A stretch of DNA of 44,834 bases from an uncultured Gemmatimonadota bacterium (GTDB taxonomy: Bacteria; Gemmatimonadota; Gemmatimonadetes; Gemmatimonadales; Gemmatimonadaceae), in contig CAIVZZ010000017.1 of the NCBI GenBank assembly GCA_903910555.1, forward strand, positions 1-44,834. Direction: 5' to 3'. Shown here piece by piece: positions 42,827-44,834 of the stretch. The first letter of the stretch is position 1, and every line of letters begins with the position of its first letter. The notes below the pieces were generated by a model. It made no database searches. It was not told where the DNA came from and worked only from the letters and a program-made list of their open reading frames with translations. The translations under genes and the position numbers were made by a program.

Positions 42827-42868
42827 GTCCCGCCCCCTCTGTTTTTGTTGCGGTGTGCCTGGAATTTT

Positions 42869-44395
42869 TTAGAAGTACTGAAACGCCGAACTCGACAGTG
42901 CGAGTCCGATTGTCTCGCGCACGAGTGCCGCACTGGTCGGATTAGTCGACACATAGTTCGTGAGTTCGCCGGCGAGCCGCGGCGGCATCTCACCCGCAAA
43001 TACGGCTTTGTTGATCGCACTCACGATCGCCGCCGGCGTGGCCGGAGTCATGAACGGTGTGACGTTGAACTGCACTGTTGCCGCCGTGTTCGCATTTGAA
43101 ACGAACGTCGCGTAGTTCCAGCGCGTCAGCATGTTGCCGGACCAGTATTCGACCGTGTCGGGAAATCCGTCCGGGGTGAGCCAGGTGAAGGGCTGCTGGC
43201 CGACGGTCGTCACCTGACCAGACAACGACGCCACACCCGTGACGGTCACCGTTGGCGCGAGCGCGCGCAGTCCCGCCATAACGAGATGGTACGGACGTTT
43301 GAACTTTGCCGGCGCCGCCATCAGGTTGTCCTGCGACAAGATCTCGCGCAGCATCGACTTGATGTCGCCGCCGGTGTTCGCATACACCTGCGCGACCGCC
43401 GTGATCTGCGCTGCCGACGGTTGATAGCAGAGGAAGTACTGCAACATCTTGGTCGAAATGAATGTCGCCGTGCTCGGATGCACCGCGAGCACATTCAACA
43501 TTCCCTCGCCCTCGGCCTGCGCGGCCGCGCCGGTCGCCGGCGACGCTGCGGGAATCGTCACGCCAAGCACGGTCTTCGATCCAAAATCGTGCAGCGAAGA
43601 ATTAAAGTTGAACGTGCCCTTCCCCGCGATCGTCCATCCCGTCAGTACGCGCGACAGCTCGGCGACATCCGTTTGCGTGTATCCGCCATTCACGCCGAGC
43701 GTATGCAATTCCATAATTTCGCGCGCGTAATTCTGGTTCGGCGCCGCCTTCTGACTCATGGTCTGATCGAGATACAGCAGCATCGCGGGACTGTGCGCGC
43801 TCGCTTTGAGCAGCTGCGGGAAGGTGGTCATGGCGTACTGCCGGATCACGCTGCTGTCGTCGACGACTTTCAGATAGCCGACCTTCTCCATCGAGATATT
43901 GAAGTGGTCGCTCCAGAACTCGACGAGGCGCTGGTGGAGCTGCTGAGTGGAGAACGCGCTTCGATAAATTGTGGCGTAGGTGAGCTGATTCTGGACCGTT
44001 GTCGCATCTGCCGCGAACAACGTGGGGAGATCTTCGGAGATTACGGGGAAGTTCGCGGCGACGAATCCCTCTGAGGCGCTGTCATCAATGGAATCCGGCG
44101 CGAGCTGATATTCGAGATATTCGGAATAGCCCATCGATGTTGCGCGCGCGGCTTCTGTTGCGTTCAAGCCGAATGAGAGACGGCGCGCGAGGCGAAGTTC
44201 GGGGCTGACCCATGACGCGGCGGGATCGATACCCGGCGGACGCGAGATCAGTGTCGGTGGTGTGGTTGGGCGCCGGATCGGTGGACCGACGGGCAGTCTG
44301 CCGATTCCCTGCGCACGGGCGATGATCGGCGCAAACATTCCGGCGGCGAGTGCGGCACCGGCTTTCAGTATTGAGCGGCGAGTCGGAGCGGTCAT
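42869..44395 (-). CDS. Tat-exported DUF1800 protein
   Basis: This encodes 508 residues from the ATG at 44395, preceded by GGAG 11 bases away; the frame to 44431 adds 12 residues without benefit. The signal MTAPTRRSILKAGAALAAGM has a twin-arginine-like RRS core. Family blocks include LARRLSFGLNATEAARA near the start, LVEFWSDHFNISM, NYAREIMELHTLGVNGGYTQ, LTGWTI and a C-terminal part ending LALSSSAFQYF. No activity is established for DUF1800; it pairs with DUF1501. The upstream 298 bp hold palindrome C and must carry the promoter. Confidence 0.94.
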   Translation of the reverse strand: MTAPTRRSILKAGAALAAGMFAPIIARAQGIGRLPVGPPIRRPTTPPTLISRPPGIDPAASWVSPELRLARRLSFGLNATEAARATSMGYSEYLEYQLAPDSIDDSASEGFVAANFPVISEDLPTLFAADATTVQNQLTYATIYRSAFSTQQLHQRLVEFWSDHFNISMEKVGYLKVVDDSSVIRQYAMTTFPQLLKASAHSPAMLLYLDQTMSQKAAPNQNYAREIMELHTLGVNGGYTQTDVAELSRVLTGWTIAGKGTFNFNSSLHDFGSKTVLGVTIPAASPATGAAAQAEGEGMLNVLAVHPSTATFISTKMLQYFLCYQPSAAQITAVAQVYANTGGDIKSMLREILSQDNLMAAPAKFKRPYHLVMAGLRALAPTVTVTGVASLSGQVTTVGQQPFTWLTPDGFPDTVEYWSGNMLTRWNYATFVSNANTAATVQFNVTPFMTPATPAAIVSAINKAVFAGEMPPRLAGELTNYVSTNPTSAALVRETIGLALSSSAFQYF

Positions 44396-44594
44396 GATGA
44401 TGCGACTCCGTGGTAACGCGGTTGTTAACACATCACAGCGTACTGCATTGAGATGTACACTGACGTACGCACGGTGTAGTCATATCCTGTGTGATGAATG
44501 TCACTTTCTGCGAGTTTATGTCGTGGGAGTGATACCCAACTGCTAACAACTGTCGTGAGTTTTGCGCTCTCGGACCAAGGCTGTGTGTTTGAGG

Positions 44595-44693
44595 CTGACG
44601 GTGGTTGGCTCTGGAAAAAAAGCGACGGGACCGAATCGTGTTTATCACGATCGGTCCCGTCGCCGTTTCATTCCCAAAGCCAAAAACCGTCAG
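44595..44693. repeat. Nested palindrome, divergent copy C, cut by the insert end
   Basis: CTGACGGT...TTGGCT...TGG (from 44595) pairs with the complementary segments ending at 44693, around an inner stem of 18 bp with one bulged A (44622-44640 with 44646-44663, loop TTTAT). The core GCGACGGGAC and the ACGGT-GTTGG segment are shared with copies A and B. It stops at the terminal repeat, so outer arms may be missing. The rest of 44396-44594 is an AT-richer spacer with no gene. Confidence 0.75.
44615..44663 (-). terminator. Intrinsic terminator on the minus strand inside palindrome C
   Basis: Read on the minus strand, the 18-bp stem is followed by seven T residues (A-run 44615-44621 on the plus strand). 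It would end transcription of a gene beyond the insert and insulate the DUF1800 promoter. Confidence 0.72.
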
Positions 44694-44831
44694 CAGAAGT
44701 GGCTCCGCTTTTCTGTACAGCTTTTCAGCTTGAGATAAGTGGATTCACGGGCGGGGTCAGGCCGCTCTCCGAATTGAGAGTGGCGTGAAGTATGCTTCGT
44801 CCGGCGTTTGATCCGCGAGGCTCGAGTGCGG
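44694..44831. repeat. Right copy of 138-bp terminal inverted repeat, probably vector or adaptor
   Basis: This is the exact reverse complement of bases 1-138. It ends with CTCGAG (XhoI) followed by TGCGGCCG, seven of eight bases of a NotI site. The last three bases of the window extend the restriction-site-like stretch. No gene is contained. Confidence 0.85.
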
Positions 44832-44834
44832 CCG

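Noticed and set aside
44498-44788. Plus-strand open frame near the right end sharing its C terminus with the TonB frame
   Set aside because: The shared 30 residues come from the terminal inverted repeat; the rest covers palindrome C and has no ribosome site or family resemblance.
1-44834. Defence island, prophage or biosynthetic cluster
   Set aside because: No nuclease, methylase, integrase, capsid, polyketide or NRPS genes were seen; the genes are mainly housekeeping, respiration, signalling and secreted hydrolases.

Overview
The window is 44.8 kb of GC-rich bacterial DNA, densely packed with about 37 protein genes. Intergenic gaps are short (none over 300 bases) and overlapping ATGA or GTGA start/stop junctions are common. 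I see no tRNA, rRNA, CRISPR array, transposase or phage gene. Signal peptides ending in Ala-Gln, Ser/Thr kinases, a PadR regulator, a DUF1800/DUF1501 Tat-exported pair and a caa3-type oxidase together suggest an aerobic Gram-negative-type bacterium, most likely Gemmatimonadota. That placement is inference from protein style, not from a marker comparison. Both ends carry the same 138-bp sequence in inverted orientation, with XhoI and part of a NotI site at the outer edge. At the left junction the TonB gene loses its family resemblance exactly at the repeat. The window therefore looks like a cloned environmental insert (about 139-44693) flanked by vector or adaptor sequence.

Layout: 0.1-1.2 kb, truncated TonB gene and an exported protein (minus). 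1.4-4.1 kb, PadR regulator and the Kup potassium transporter (plus). 4.2-5.4 kb, tandem-PDZ secreted protein. 5.5-6.6 kb, ferritin-like/VIT iron exporter (MbfA type). 6.6-9.9 kb, DUF1080 protein and LeuS. 9.9-13.2 kb, a chemoreceptor-like protein translationally coupled to a membrane Ser/Thr kinase. 13.1-17.5 kb (minus), GT4 glycosyltransferase, DUF2334 deacetylase-like protein, Tat-exported glycosylasparaginase-type hydrolase and a K+-channel/RCK protein with an abnormal selectivity filter. 17.5-22.3 kb, small helical protein and caa3 oxidase subunits II, I, III, IV. 22.5-26.8 kb, orphan membrane protein (minus), then CtaG, a DUF5009 acyltransferase-like protein and DacB (plus).

26.8-37.9 kb is almost all minus strand: alpha/beta hydrolase; Arg-rich repeat protein; lysine-6-dehydrogenase-like protein; a retropepsin-like protein with an altered active site coupled to an M1 aminopeptidase; a signalling set (threonine dehydratase, receiver-GAF-GGDEF protein broken by an in-frame stop, zinc-ribbon Ser/Thr kinase); a secreted protein with a pilin-like region; and a secreted histidine phosphatase. 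38-39 kb holds a DUF486 protein and a BIG2-plastocyanin lipoprotein (plus). 39-44.4 kb holds an M14 carboxypeptidase, DUF1501 and DUF1800 (minus).

The least explained structure is a dispersed family of long nested palindromes at 22.4, 41.4 and 44.6 kb. They share a GCGACGGGAC core stem and, in the first two, near-identical outer arms. They look like expanded terminators or foldback (MITE-like) elements. Two unrelated long palindromes lie at 15.4 and 32.5 kb.
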